A DNA stretch of 64,000 nt from Cryoendolithus antarcticus (lineage: Eukaryota; Ascomycota; Dothideomycetes; Cladosporiales; Cladosporiaceae): contig NAJO01000012.1 of NCBI GenBank assembly GCA_002077065.1, positions 434,001 to 498,000 of the forward strand, written 5' to 3'. Positions 52,413 through 63,727 of this stretch are shown in pieces (the first letter of the stretch is position 1; every line of letters begins with the position of its first letter). Below the pieces are notes generated by a model. It saw only the letters and a list, made by a program, of their open reading frames with translations. It had not been told where the DNA came from and did not search any database. Both the position numbers and the translations under genes were made by a program.

Positions 52413-52858
52413 GATTGCGGTGGCTCGCCGGAGCTACGAATTCGATCTCTACTCCAATCAATCGTGCAAGAGGTCCGTCAATGTGGAGAAGAGGTAAGGA
52501 AGGAGCGTCGAGGGTGAAGTGAAGTTGTCGCGCCAGAGGTCTCGTGGCATCAATATTTGACGGGGAACACAGCTGCCAGGTGTCTGGACTTCAGGCACGG
52601 CTTCTCCACAGTCTTGGCGGATAATCTCGTGGATGGCATTCAACATCACTCCTTCTCGCATAAATCACTTTCACCTAAGACACTAGGACACTCCGCAGGG
52701 CCACGTGTGCCACAGTGATGTACAGTCTTGCAGCTATCGCAGTTGTCTATCGTAATGTACAGCCATAGGTGCATCCCCAAAACGCCATGCTGCAAGCTCA
52801 GGAATTCGTCTATGTCCACCCCAGGGGCCGATGGGCCATCTCAGAAATCCACCCCAAA
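52413..52858. other. intergenic, 446 bp
   Basis: SEC61 promoter and 3' end of the carrier gene. Nothing recognised. Confidence 0.5.
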
Positions 52859-53919
52859 TCAAGGCTCCTCCCAACCCTTCCACTTCCGCCACAACTTCTT
52901 ATGCTGTTCCAGGAACATGAAAGTAGCAATAGTGTGCGGTCCCAACCTGATGAAACTCGGCACCCAGCCCTTGAATACCCACGAAAACCCCTCCTGCTTC
53001 GTCACCCGCGCAAGCAGCGTCCACACAGCCTCGTTCGTCTTCGCAGTCATGATCCGCGTCTTGATCACATCCACAGGACTGCACACCGTCGTCGCCACGA
53101 AACCCGCCATGAAGGACGCGGTGAAGTGGGTGTACAGATTATCGCCCATGCTCGTCCGCCGCAGTAGCTCAGATTTGAAGATGTCGTAACTAGCGAGCTG
53201 GGAGGCGGTCATGAGGACTGCGCGGAGGCTGTTGGGCCAGACTGCGCGGAAGAGACTGGCGACGCCTTCCTCCTTGATCATTCGACTGAGCCCGTCAATT
53301 GCGTTCTTGTAGTTCCGCCGATCTGCTGCGGGTAGAGCTGCGTCGTTCTGCATGCGGACGTTGAGAATGTCGGCTGGGTTGCCGGCGATGCCGCCGAGGA
53401 AACCGGAGGCTGAGGCCATTCCGACTAGGGCCGGGAAGGACGGCTTTTCCTTTGCGGTCGTGAAGACTTCTTTGAGCTCCTCATACACTCCGAAGCGGGT
53501 GGTGCTGTAGGTCATCTGTCGGAGAAGGGAGGCGGATAGCTGTCGCCGTTGGAGTCAGCGGAGCTATGCTGCGCGTGTATGCGGACAATGCTTACTCCGG
53601 CATAGATCCCCGCTATGCCATCTGCCTTGACAATGTGTGTGAGAGTCTGCAGCATGTTCTTCCGAGCTCCATCATGCGCCTGTGTTTGCAATCTGACCTT
53701 CACCGTGTTAGCTGAGCTGTACTTGGAGCCAATGGCTAGCAACATTTTGTACCTTGACTGCAAACCTCGTCAGAACACTTCCCACTCTCCTGATAGATCG
53801 TCTGACTTACTCAGATCCAGTGGATGCGTCACGCAGGCCGCGAAACAACTCGCACTCCCTCCGAACCACAGCGGGTAGTGATGCGGGCCATGCTGGGTGG
53901 CTGTCGGGGCTTTGGACAT
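52859..53919 (-). CDS. DIC1: mitochondrial dicarboxylate carrier
   Basis: Exons inferred as 53919-53811, 53757-53753 (5 nt), 53697-53596 and 53539-52859; 298 residues. Three carrier repeats each show the P-x-[DE]-x-x-[KR]-x-[KR] signature: PLDLIKVR, PADILNVR and PVDVIKTR. The first signature is correct only if the 5-nt exon TCAAG is used, flanked by GTAAGT..TTTGCAG and GTACAA..GCTAAC..GAAG introns. Family-specific stretches include WFGGSASCFAACVTHP, LLRQMTYSTTRFGVYEELK and DNLYTHFTASFMAGFVATT, which fit dicarboxylate carriers (malate/succinate against phosphate) in the mitochondrial inner membrane. A single-intron alternative using CTCAG at 53714 stays open but inserts TNT within the first signature. 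Confidence 0.9.
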
Positions 53920-54216
53920 GCTCTACTTCAGCGCATAGCTTGAGTGAGCGACACAACTCCAGGCCGAGTGGAGTTGAGATAGCACTAAGAGTATGTATAT
54001 GGGTGTATACGGCCGATCGCGGATTTGTACTTCGCGACTTGCAGCTTTAGCACCGAACTTAGCGCAATGATGTAGGCGGCTCTGGCCGTTATTTCCTGCC
54101 GCGGAGCGAGCCACGTGTAGAGTGACAGAAGTCGCGACCGGACATGGAAACCGTCAGGTTGAAGTCGACATATCAATGCTACATGTCTGGTGCACTTTAA
54201 CGACAGTACAGACGAG
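53920..54216. promoter_or_regulatory. short divergent promoter
   Basis: 297 bp separate the carrier gene (-) from the mitochondrial PheRS gene (+). Two genes with mitochondrial products share this promoter region. No specific sites assigned. Confidence 0.4.
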
Positions 54217-55952
54217 ATGATCCTGCGGAATCCGAACGCTTCGATATGGGCGTTGCCCGCTGGAGTGCGATGGTCCGTCCGACAATCGACACGAGCGACC
54301 CTGAGACTCTCTAGACAGGCTTCCTCAGGTAAGAAGACCTCTCATATGAGACTAGTGTGGACTGTTGCCACGTTCCGAGTTCACACGATAACCCACATAC
54401 CTGTCATGGAGATCGAACACTTCTGGAGTCGCTCGTACGGCAGTCCCTTTGCATCGACTTGACGGCCGTAATAGTGATCACCTTGCTATTGACCGCCAGG
54501 TCTGAGCCCCGGGAATAAGTCTGGCTATCACAACATTGAACCTACTGACTGGTAATAGCTACAACAAGCAACGCCGACCACGGCCTCACGATCAATGGCA
54601 CCACCTACGCTACAGACTCATGGACTAATGTACCGCCATCCATTCTCGCCCAGTATGGGCGGAGACTCCACATCCAGTCAAATCACCCCATCTCGATCAC
54701 CAGGAAGCTGATTGAGTCTCGATTCCCTGCTTTCCAAAATCGCAACGAGCTTCCAGCGGTAGTGACAGTCGATCAAAACTTCGACTCGCTTGGTTTCACT
54801 CAGGATCACCCAGGTCGAAGCCGGACCGACACCTACTACATCAACAAAGACACTCTGCTGAGGACTCATACCTCGGCTCATGAAGTGGATGTCTTTCGAG
54901 CCAACACTAGTGATGGCTACACGATCTCGGCAGACGTGTATCGTAGAGACGCAGTTGATCGAAGCCACTATCCTGTCTTCCATCAGATGGAAGGTGCCTT
55001 GACGTGGGATCGCAATGCGTCTAGCTCGAGTAAGGATCTCGCTGAGACCATAATGTCAAGCCTGGAGAAGCTACCTAAGCACGATCTCGTAGTCGAAGAT
55101 CCGAACCCGCCTTTTCACAAGGAGCGCAATCCGCTGCAGACAAAGTATCACACGCCGGAGGAGGCGAAGGCAGTCGCTGCTCACCTCAAGCGCTCACTTG
55201 AGGACATGGTGGTTACCATCTTCGCTGCAGCTGACAAAGCTCTAGCAGCATCTGGCCAAGGTGCTCAAGGCGAACAGGAGCCTCTCAAGGTCCGCTGGGT
55301 TGAGGCATTCTTCCCACACACATCGCCATCATGGGAATTGGAAGTGTGGTGGCGGGGCGACTGGCTTGAGGTGCTAGGCTGCGGTGTCATTGATCAGCCT
55401 CTGCTCAATCGCGCTGGTGTGTCATCTCGAGTCGGCTGGGCGTTTGGCATTGGACTGGAGCGGATCGCAATGTTGCTGTTCGGCATCCCGGACATACGCC
55501 TGTTCTGGAGCAAAGACCCGCGGTTCCTGAGCCAATTCGATGAGTCGCAGCCGATCCGGCGATTCCAGCCATTCAGCAAATATCCTGCGGCACCTCGAGA
55601 CGTTGCGTTCTGGCTACCAAAGTCTGAAGCGCCAGTAGTCGCAGACACCAAGGCTTCGAGCACCTCTGCCCCATCGCCAGCCGGTGGCCAGCTCACCGAG
55701 CCATCTGCGACCGACACACCATCGTTCCACGAGAACGACCTGATGGAGGTTGTGCGAAACGCTGCTGGCGACGCCGTGGAAGATGTGAGCCTGATTGATA
55801 GCTTCAAGCATCCGAAAACTTGGAGGCAAAGTTTGTGCTATCGGGTAACGTACCGCAGTCTTGAGAAGACGTTGACTACTGACGAAGCGAACGAGCTGCA
55901 TGAGCAGATCCGGCAGGAACTCGTATCGAAGTTTGGCGTGGAGCTGCGATGA
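54217..55952 (+). CDS. MSF1: mitochondrial phenylalanyl-tRNA synthetase
   Basis: Exons 54217-54328 and 54559-55952; 501 residues. Exon 1 supplies an Arg/Ser-rich presequence (RWSVRQSTRATLRLSRQASS). The mature part starts TINGTTYATDSWTNVPPSI. Class II core: VVTVDQNFDSLGFTQDHPGR, NKDTLLRTHTSAHEV (motif 2 region with the TSAH characteristic of PheRS), PVFHQMEGAL, RWVEAFFPHTSPSWELEV and WAFGIGLERIAMLLFGIPD (motif 3). The C-terminal FDX-anticodon-binding domain begins YPAAPRDVAFWLPKS and ends near the stop. Monomeric mitochondrial form. The intron is 230 bp (GTAAGA..GTAATAG), four times longer than the others in the window. A Ser/Pro/Thr insert of about 35 residues (SSTSAPSPAGGQ) sits inside the C-terminal domain. 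Confidence 0.95.
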
Positions 55953-56153
55953 TCCCTGTGTGATCTTACCGCTCTCGTTGTATATATATGTACCAACACC
56001 CTGCTCCCTGTTAGTCAACTCGCAGCTATTTTCTTGCGAGCTTCGACGATGAAGTCAATGCCAAGCCTTGATGTCTACTGCACCTCAAGGGACCTCATGT
56101 TCCACACCATCATACTTGCCACTTTCGCCATCTTGCCGCGAGCATCTCTCGTC

Positions 56154-56661
56154 ATGTTTCCCTCTCTCCCTCTTCGCGCAACACTCGACCCCTACGCCCT
56201 CCCCAAACCCCCTCTCACCACCCAGCCTACCCCATCCCTCTCACCCAACTTCCCCTACACCTGGCAATCAAATCCCTATACTTCGAAGCGCACCTGGCCT
56301 CCCCACTTCGACTCGCTCTCACCTAAACACCGCTTCTCATTAGAACGCCGCTACCGCCGTCGTGCGAAGTTGAAGTGGGCTAGGCCGACGTGGACGAAGG
56401 GCGTGAAGCTGGCGCAATGGGGGAGTATACTCTTCGTGACTGTGTATGGGGTGCTGTTTATGGAGGGGCCGGAGGGGCAGAAGGGGGTGTTTAGTGGGGT
56501 GAGTGGATACATGAATGGGAGAGAGGTGGAAGTTGGTGGTTTGCTGACGGGTGGTGTAGATACGGAAGTGGTATGGGGAGCAGGCTGACATTGCTGCGGG
56601 AGCGCGGGGAGGGAGTGTGACCGATGGTAGCCCTCCAGTCGTCAGATCTGCCACTACATGA
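56154..56661 (+). CDS. small single-pass membrane protein, mitochondrial-type
   Basis: Exons 56154-56498 and 56560-56661; 148 residues. The 61-bp intron (GTGAGT..TGCTGACGG..TGTAG) replaces a meaningless tail by IRKWYGEQADIA, the expected short helix after the TM segment. The core KRTWPPHFDSLSPKHRFSLERRYRRRAKLKWARPTWTKGVK is strongly basic and precedes one TM helix (LAQWGSILFVTVYGVLF). I recognise this as a fungal family of small membrane proteins but know no function; the basic flank fits mitochondrial inner membrane. In-frame ATGs upstream at 56049 and 56058 would add a hydrophobic leader (FHTIILATFAILPRASLV) and cannot be excluded. Confidence 0.75.
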
Positions 56662-58790
56662 TTACTTTCGCGACCGGCGAGCCGCCACCAGGTGCAAGGC
56701 TATACGCATCCGCGATCCTTTCACCCCGATGCAACACGTTAAGCCGAATGGATGGTATCACTATTTTCGACATTCTCAGCATCTCATCCACGCGACGCTA
56801 CAATGTTTGGCGCCTACAGGAGACAGGGGCATCCCAACTGGATGCCTGCATTAGACACAGTTGGCGACCGATTAAGATGCCCTTATCGTAATTCATGGAC
56901 CACTCACGGACGTGCCTGTGCTTTGCCTGTCTCTCCTCGCATCTTCATGATGCTACGGACACTTCGCGTCGCGCTCTAGGCAAATCTGGACAAGGACACT
57001 GCGAGACTGTTTGGTCACTGACTGAATGCTATATGTATCCGCGTGTCGTCCTGCGGCGATGCACATCTCTGAAGTCACTGACGTCCTCAATGATGCGCCT
57101 CATTCGCTGTACGCTCCCAGCTAGCCTCGCCGTCCTGTGCATTCGGAAGTCTTCTGCCCTGGAGTGCCCATCTATGCTACCTACGTTCGATCGGCCCTTC
57201 GGCGAAGCTCGCGAACGTCTGGTCCGCATCGACGAGAATGTGCCGTGGCGAGAAATGATAGATGATCTTCACTCTCTTCGCGAGATCGCTCTCGGTGGCC
57301 GCGGTGATATGGCATGTCACTTAGCACTTGCAGCTGCCGAGAACCAGCTACACTACTACCGTCACATTCAGATCGCCGCCTTGGATTGCTTGCTGCAGCT
57401 CACGTCGCGAACACATCCTACCACGCCGAAAAGGCAGCCGCCGCTACCAAAGTCGGACGCGATTACGGCGGCCATCAGGAAGTTCCGCCTCGTGCGAACT
57501 TGCTGATGATTCAAGCTGTCTGTGTTGAGCCTCAGCTCAATGCAACAGAGATGATCGCGGTCGTACAGGCAGTCAACCTTGCGTGTAGCGGACATGTCAT
57601 GCTCAATTCCGGGCTTGTCCAACAGGCGCAGTGCACGCTCCCAAGCGCAGTGTTTGCAAAGTGTACAGGACAAGGCTTCGGCACGCACGTTTTTCCAAGC
57701 GACACATTAGGTGTTGACGCCGAAAACACACAAAACCCCGCGGACGATGAGATTGACAACACTGCAAATTCCGGACCCGCTGCCGCAACTGATCTGGGAA
57801 CAAGCGTAGTCGCTACGAGGCAGTCGAAGCGGTGGTCTATCTTGCCCTTGTGGTGTCGCCGCTGGAATAGAGGGCATGAAGAGTTATAGCTACGTTATGG
57901 GCTGCTGAACTTGATGGATTGACGATGAGCTTGACGTCCGCATCACAACATGAATGCTGTTGTCATGCTGGCAACGCGAATAATTGTAATGGGAAAAGCC
58001 GAGAAGGCATATCAGTGTTAGGAAGCAGCGAGACATAGCAGTGCACACAGCCGGCTTGGATAGAATCGCTGTTACGTTGAGCATCCAGCGCACATTTCCA
58101 CGTCCTCAGTACCTCGTTCTTTTAGATTGAGTATCTTTCCTCATGACTCGTACGAGCATCCAGCCGCATTCTCAGTCCCAAGATCTCGCACTTTAGCCGG
58201 TCGCTTTCACTCAATATCCGTACCTGCATATCGTGACGTCCCCACACCACCACGAGCTTGGGCAGATGTGGAAGCTGGAGAAAGCTCTGGAGGAAGCGGG
58301 GAGAACGTGTTTGTGGAGTCGGCCTGCCGGTTGTTCCTGCACGCACAGCTCGATTGATTGGCTTCCCATGATCTCGACAAAGATCTTGCTCGCCGATCCC
58401 CTGTTCCTGGGTATCACAAAAACCTGGATCAAAGCCTCAGCTATTGCGGCAATCGGTATGAACAACACAATGCCTCCAGTGGGCAGGACCAGGGGCAGAC
58501 GCCACAGCTGAGCTTGTTACGATCAAGAACTTCCAAGATCTGGCAGACCGCTCTCGTAATGGACAGCACAGGCTAATTGTTAATCAATAGTACGACGGGC
58601 CGCTGACTGATGGCATCATGAAGCGTGTGAGTCCAGATGCTCGGAGGGGTATGGCTGTCAAGTCAGTTCAGCCGCGAGGCAAGCTCTGCCGAGTTCGCAG
58701 CACGATGCAGGTACTGGAAGCTACAAAGGCAACGAGCTGCTCTTGTCTTCAACAGACAAATCATCAATCGCAGCCTCACTGAAAGCAAAC
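56662..58790. other. 2.1 kb sparse region
   Basis: Includes a doubtful frame at 56895-57506 (listed separately) and frames at 57314-57889 without an ATG start. The last 600 bp before the GH30 gene show no coding signal. No repeat, RNA gene or mobile-element remnant recognised. Confidence 0.45.
56895..57506 (+). CDS. doubtful hypothetical protein
   Basis: ATG-initiated frame of 203 residues. The second half looks protein-like (PWREMIDDLHSLREIALGG, MACHLALAAAENQLHYYRHI, an amphipathic helical pattern), while the first half is Cys/Arg/Ser-rich and less convincing. A downstream frame (57506-57889) has IQAVCVEPQLNATEMIAVVQ in another phase, so a spliced gene across both is possible. No family recognised. 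Confidence 0.25.
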   Translation: MDHSRTCLCFACLSSHLHDATDTSRRALGKSGQGHCETVWSLTECYMYPRVVLRRCTSLKSLTSSMMRLIRCTLPASLAVLCIRKSSALECPSMLPTFDRPFGEARERLVRIDENVPWREMIDDLHSLREIALGGRGDMACHLALAAAENQLHYYRHIQIAALDCLLQLTSRTHPTTPKRQPPLPKSDAITAAIRKFRLVRTC

Positions 58791-60352
58791 ATGGCCGTTC
58801 GAAGCACCACCATCGTTGCGGCGCTCGCAGCGCTTGCTGAAGCCAATTGGGGCGGAGGCTACAACAGCGGCCCTGTCGTCTCGGTCAACACTCAGCAAAA
58901 GTACCAGGTATACGATGGCATTGGTGTCTCCGAGGCTTTCCAGCGTTCGCTCGTCATCCACGAGCTGGACACCCCGTCTCAGACCAAGGTTCTGGACTAC
59001 CTGTTTAGCAAGACCAAGGGAATTGGCATGACCATCCTCCGCAATGGGCTTGGTTCCTCGCCTGATCAGCCATTCGATCTGATGAAGTCGATCGCACCCA
59101 CCGCACCGAGATCGAACAGCAGTCAGCTGAACTTCATTCCCCTTCCTCGCGAGGATCAATACCAGGTCTGGCTCTCGTACCAGGCCATCTCGCGCGGTGT
59201 GGACACCATCTACGCTGATGCATGGTCTGCCGACGGGTACATGAAGACCAACAGTGAGTCTGAAAGGTTCCCGATCGGCGGGATCGGTTACTGATCTGTG
59301 ATAGACACCGAGAACTACGGAGGCTACCTCTGCGGTGTGACCGGCACCAACTGTGCCAGCGGCGACTGGAGGCAGTCGTACGCCAACAAGATTGTCAAGT
59401 ACATCCAGGACTATGAGGCCCTCGGCATCAAGGTCAAATACGTCGGCTTCCTGAACGAGCCCGATCTCAACACCACCTACGCCTCCATGCAGTCCGACGG
59501 CCGCCAAGCCGCAGACTTTATCGAGGTACTCTACCCCACGCTTAAGCGTGCCGGCCTCCAGACTCAGATTGCTTGCTGCGACGGCTCTGGCTGGGAGCAG
59601 AACCGCGAGCGCCTCACTGGCATTCAGCAAGCTGGTGACGAGGACAAGCTTGGTCTTGTCACTGCTCACGGATACTCTTCCAAGCCCGGAGCGCCCTTCA
59701 ACACTTCCAAGCACGTCTGGCAAACCGAGTGGTCATCTTTCGACCCGATCAACTACAAGTGGTACACCAAAGAGAACTACCAGTCTGATGGTCTCACCTG
59801 GGCGAACTATGTGCAGCAGGGCTTCTCCCGCAGCAACATGAACGGGTTCCTCTACTGGTGGGGTGCGGCGAACACCACGGTACGTTTCTCACTTCATTTA
59901 ATCACTTCACGGCTATACAACCATCCATCATCCTCACTCCTTACTGACAATGCCTCCAGGACAACCAATCGCTCCTATTCATCAACAACACTAGCGAAGT
60001 GAAGGTTACAAAGCGTCTCTGGGCCTTTGCTCACTTCGGCTCCCGCTTCGTCCGCGTAGGCGCCAACCGCGTCTCCGCATCCGTAGCAGGCGGCGATGGC
60101 CTTCTCAACGTCACTGCGTTCGCCAACACCGACGGCTCGCGCGCTGTGCAAGTCATCAACAACGGCAACAACACCGAGACTGTCACGCTTCAAGGCGTGC
60201 AGTACCATGGTAAGGTTACGACGGTGTTGACGAACGAGGCTAACGACTTGACGTACGGAGTTGCGAGGAACCAGAGGGGCGCTGTGAGTGCTGTGGTGCC
60301 TGGGAAGAGCTTGTTGAGCTTTTACATCGAGTCAAATGGTCACGGCTGGTAG
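58791..60352 (+). CDS. secreted glycoside hydrolase family 30 enzyme
   Basis: Exons 58791-59253, 59305-59879 and 59960-60352; 476 residues. Start MAVRSTTIVAALAALAEANW is a short signal peptide. Introns of 51 bp (GTGAGT..GATAG) and 80 bp (GTACGT..CTGAC..CTCCAG) keep TNNTENYGG and NTT-DNQSLLF in frame. GH30 features: YQVYDGIGVSEAFQRS, SADGYMKTN, acid/base glutamate in VGFLNEPDLN (about residue 205), nucleophile glutamate in WQTEWSSF (about 295), GFLYWWGAANTT, and a C-terminal beta-sandwich (NVTAFANTDGSRAVQVINN). Family substrates include xylan/glucuronoxylan and beta-1,6-glucan; this layout is like fungal xylan-active members, but the subfamily is not proven by motifs I can see. Several Asn-glycosylation sites. 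Confidence 0.92.
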
Positions 60353-60700
60353 GAGTGTATGAGCTTAACGACGATGAACGATTTGCACGATCCAAAAAGC
60401 GACGCCAGACTCGCGAGGAGAGATTAGTATATTGTAGACGACATGTTCGTACGTAGCAACTCAACGTCGTATTGCTATACACACTATCCTGTTCACTTCG
60501 CGGGTATATATACGGTATTCTTGGTGCCTCGCAAGAGCTTGCAGACCTTCATCACCGCGCGCGTACCTCGAACGCACTGGAATACAGTGCTGCCCGATCA
60601 GGCCTCCAGTGCCAGGATTGTAGGTCATCGATGGCGGCAGTGCATAGGTCTTGAGTGATATACATTACTAGGTCGTGACTTGCGTGTGCTCCAGGCATGC
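60353..60700. other. convergent 3' region
   Basis: 348 bp between two stop codons. Nothing recognised. Confidence 0.5.
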
Positions 60701-63700
60701 TCACTTGTTGTTGAGCATCGCCTGCACGCTCGACCAGCGCTGTTTCAGCGCATCGTGATCGGATTGGGTCTGCAGTGTTGTTAGCAAGTCGGTTTCTGCA
60801 GATCAGAGCAAGATGAGCACTCACCTGTGCTAACGACATCTTGACCTCAACAAGCACGCCCTCCATCTCGCCTACCTCCTCCTTCAACCCGCGGTTCTCA
60901 TTCTGCACTTCGATATTCCGGGCAAGGATCCGCTCCATCTCCTCTTTGAGCTTGCTCTCGACCTCCGCTGGCTGGCTGTCGACCACTTGTCTCAATTGCT
61001 CGACTTGCAGTTTGAGCCCTTCATTCTCGTCAGCGAGAATATCGTTCTCTACCTTCAACCTTACGAGATCGGAGGCGATCCCCACGTGCTCCGAGTCATG
61101 AGCTTGCGCGCGAGACTCGAGGGCTTTGACTTGAGAGGTCAAGGAAGCGTTCGAAGTGCGGAGACCGTCAAGCTCAGCTGCTGACGCAAGAAGTGTACGT
61201 TGCGATTCCTCCCACTCGCTTGTGTACAGCGCCAATGCTTCCTCTGAGACTGGCACACTGCTTGCGTCGCGTACGAGGTCGTCAGCACGGTAGAGCTCTT
61301 TGTCTGCGCCGCCGGAGACAGAGCCGAAGAAGCCTGAGTCAAGTAACGAGGATGCAGTGGGCGAGCGATCGATGTACACGTCGAAGAGCTTCTCTTTGAG
61401 GAAGGTCGTCAAAGCGGCCATGTCTTTCATGCCTAGTATAGACTGCTTGTTGCGTTGCAGCAGCACGAGGCCAAACTTCAGGATTGCAGTGAGGCCTTCG
61501 GAGAAGACGAGATCGTAGATTCGTAGCACGAGCTGGAGAGGGAAGCGGTAGGCGAAGAGGGTAAGGAACCATTGCGTTGCGTATAGCTGCGGACCCACGT
61601 TCCGCCGTCGAAGATGGACATATAGTGCAGGCTCGGTATCCTCTAATAGACGCTCGAACTGGTAAAGGCGAAGATGCAGACCGGGCATCTCGGGCTCGAA
61701 GAGAGATCGGAGGTTGTATCGATGCATAAGCCGGACTAGCAATGTGAAGGACTCTTCTTCGCTCATGTTGAACAATAATGGCATTGCAACGAAGTTGATC
61801 CCTTGCGCGTAGCCAACCGCCTCGTCAAACAGTGCATAGGCTTTGCAGACCCCGAAGAGCCCATCCTGAAGACCTGCTGATTGCGCATACATGCTATAGG
61901 ATGTGCGCGATCCCAGGTCTCGCTTGATAGCCTTCTCGAGCTTTGCCAGACTGGTCGAGTCGCGCTTCTGCTTCTCGGCGAGGAGCTTTGCTTTGAGATC
62001 TGCGCTTGTGCCGTCTATTGACGCGGGTGGTGAGTTGAGATTCGAGGTCGCCGGCGTGGAAAACTCTGAGTGCACACTCGAGCGCGACGAAGTCACGGAG
62101 TCTTTCTCTTTGTCCGTGCCATTTGGTCCGGAGATAGTGGAATCTGTCCGACTTATGGCTGGTCGCACCTCAGCGTCAGTTCCTCGAGCTTTGAGCGTAC
62201 GATAAAGCGCTTCGAGATCTTCACTTTTACTATCCGCAAGGACCTGCCAGACCACCCCTCTTATCGCTGCTGGTATGCCGTTTGCGATGGCTTGCGAAAG
62301 TTCGGCGCCGCTTGTTCGTGCGACTGCTGCAGGTCCTTCATTCACCACAGATTGCCACAGGTCCCAATTGACAGGTATCGGGTCTACAGCTGGGCCAGCT
62401 GACACTCCAGATGCCGTTCCAGGAGGCAGATCCGGGTTCAGCGCAGGAGACTTGAGACTAGGCGAAGCCGCCACTACCTGCGGCGGACTTGATGAGTTCT
62501 CTGCCAAGCTCACCTTTCGCGACGTATCCCCATCCTCGTGCTGCCATATCACACCACCGTGACTCTGCTCCTCTTGCCTCCTCAGCGTCTTGAACCGGTC
62601 TTGTAACGTGGGCTTCCCAGCGCTCCCACCTTCCTCGCCGTCCGCAATCGCAGACAATGGAGTCGCACCGTCTATGCCCGGTACAAGTGTTGCCGAGCTC
62701 CCAGTGTTCCGCCTCTCAAGACCGAATTTGCTTTCTTGCCGTGGTGCAGGTGGTGACCGTGCCTTCCGTATACTGCCCATCCTCCCCAGCAGCGCTCCGA
62801 ATCCGCTAGATGCTTTGCGTGCCAAATTACCAGGCTGTGGGGGAGGTGACATCTGCCCTGGTAGTGCAGGTGGCGCAGAGGCGTTGACTGATCGCTCTGG
62901 AGCGGAGGGCGGAGGAGGGAAGTTTAGCGGAGGAAGATCACCTGACAATCCCGGTGACGAGCTCGTAGCATCAGGCTCTCGAACGGCTACTGGAAACCTG
63001 CCTGGCGATATGCTGCGGTGGCGGCCGTGGAGTGGAGGGGACATCAGGCCGGAAATTGGCCTAGGACCTCGAGTCTTGGGGAGTGTGATCTCTGACGGGA
63101 GATCTGGTTCAGTGGCTGGCACGCCGTTCGTGTGCGCATGTCCATTCACCTCCGATGAGCTGTCGTGCGCCTTACTATCTTCCGCCCCATTGATGCCCAG
63201 CCCAAGAGGTGCCTCACTTGGCAGACCATGCCTCGAAGCAGATGCCTTCGGTGTGTCGACTGCATCTTCGAATGTATCCTGAATCGATCTCGTCAGTACC
63301 GCTTCCTCCCCGATCATTTGTGATACCAGCTCACCGACGTCTCTCCTGGCGTCACCACGCCACCATCCCCCTCCGCCCTCGCCTCCCCCCCCTCACCCGC
63401 CATACTGATCGTAATCCCCGGAGTATCGCTCTTCCTCCCCTTCAACTTCCCCCGACTCCCCGCAGGCCTCACACTTTTCCTTCGATCTGGAATACCAGGA
63501 GCTCTATTACTTCCGAGTGTGGCGCTGTCAGGTATAGGCGGCGGGGTCAAGCCGTATGCATTCGCTTTATGAGACGAATCCCCATTCACCAACGTAGCGA
63601 TCGTGTGAGATCGTGCTGAGGCTTCTAGATCATTTACAGAAGCCGTTGAAGCACCGCTGAAGGTTGATGTCGTGCCCGATAGTACTGGCTCCGGTTGTTG

Positions 63701-63727
63701 CGCAGGGTCATGCAGATCGGCGGACAT
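60701..63727 (-). CDS. GYP5: TBC-domain Rab GTPase-activating protein (GYP5 type)
   Basis: Exons 63727-63335, 63278-60825 and 60769-60701; 971 residues. Introns of 56 bp (GTGAGC..ATTCAG) and 55 bp (GTGAGT..CTAAC..CTGCAG); the last exon replaces a read-through tail by TQSDHDALKQRWSSVQAML. Residues 1-440 are disordered, Pro/Ser-rich. TBC domain at about 455-765: GIPAAIRGVVWQVLAD, dual-finger Arg in IKRDLGSR (about 582) and Gln in YAQGINF (about 619, YAQG in place of the usual YCQG), NLRSLFEPEMPGLHLRLYQ, ATQWFLTLFAYRFPL. A coiled coil fills about 800-960 (ENDILADENEGLKLQVEQL). Layout and motifs match yeast Gyp5/Gyl1 and animal EVI5-like GAPs, which act on Ypt1/Sec4-type Rabs in exocytosis. Confidence 0.92.

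Noticed and set aside
55978..55992. Short TA repeat after the PheRS stop
   Set aside because: Only about 10 bp; ordinary low-complexity 3' sequence.
58776..59723. 315-codon minus-strand frame
   Set aside because: Antisense to GH30 exons that carry the catalytic motifs; codon-bias shadow.
60552..60700. C-terminal extension of the RabGAP frame
   Set aside because: Created by read-through of the last intron; splicing gives a short conserved-looking helix and an earlier stop.
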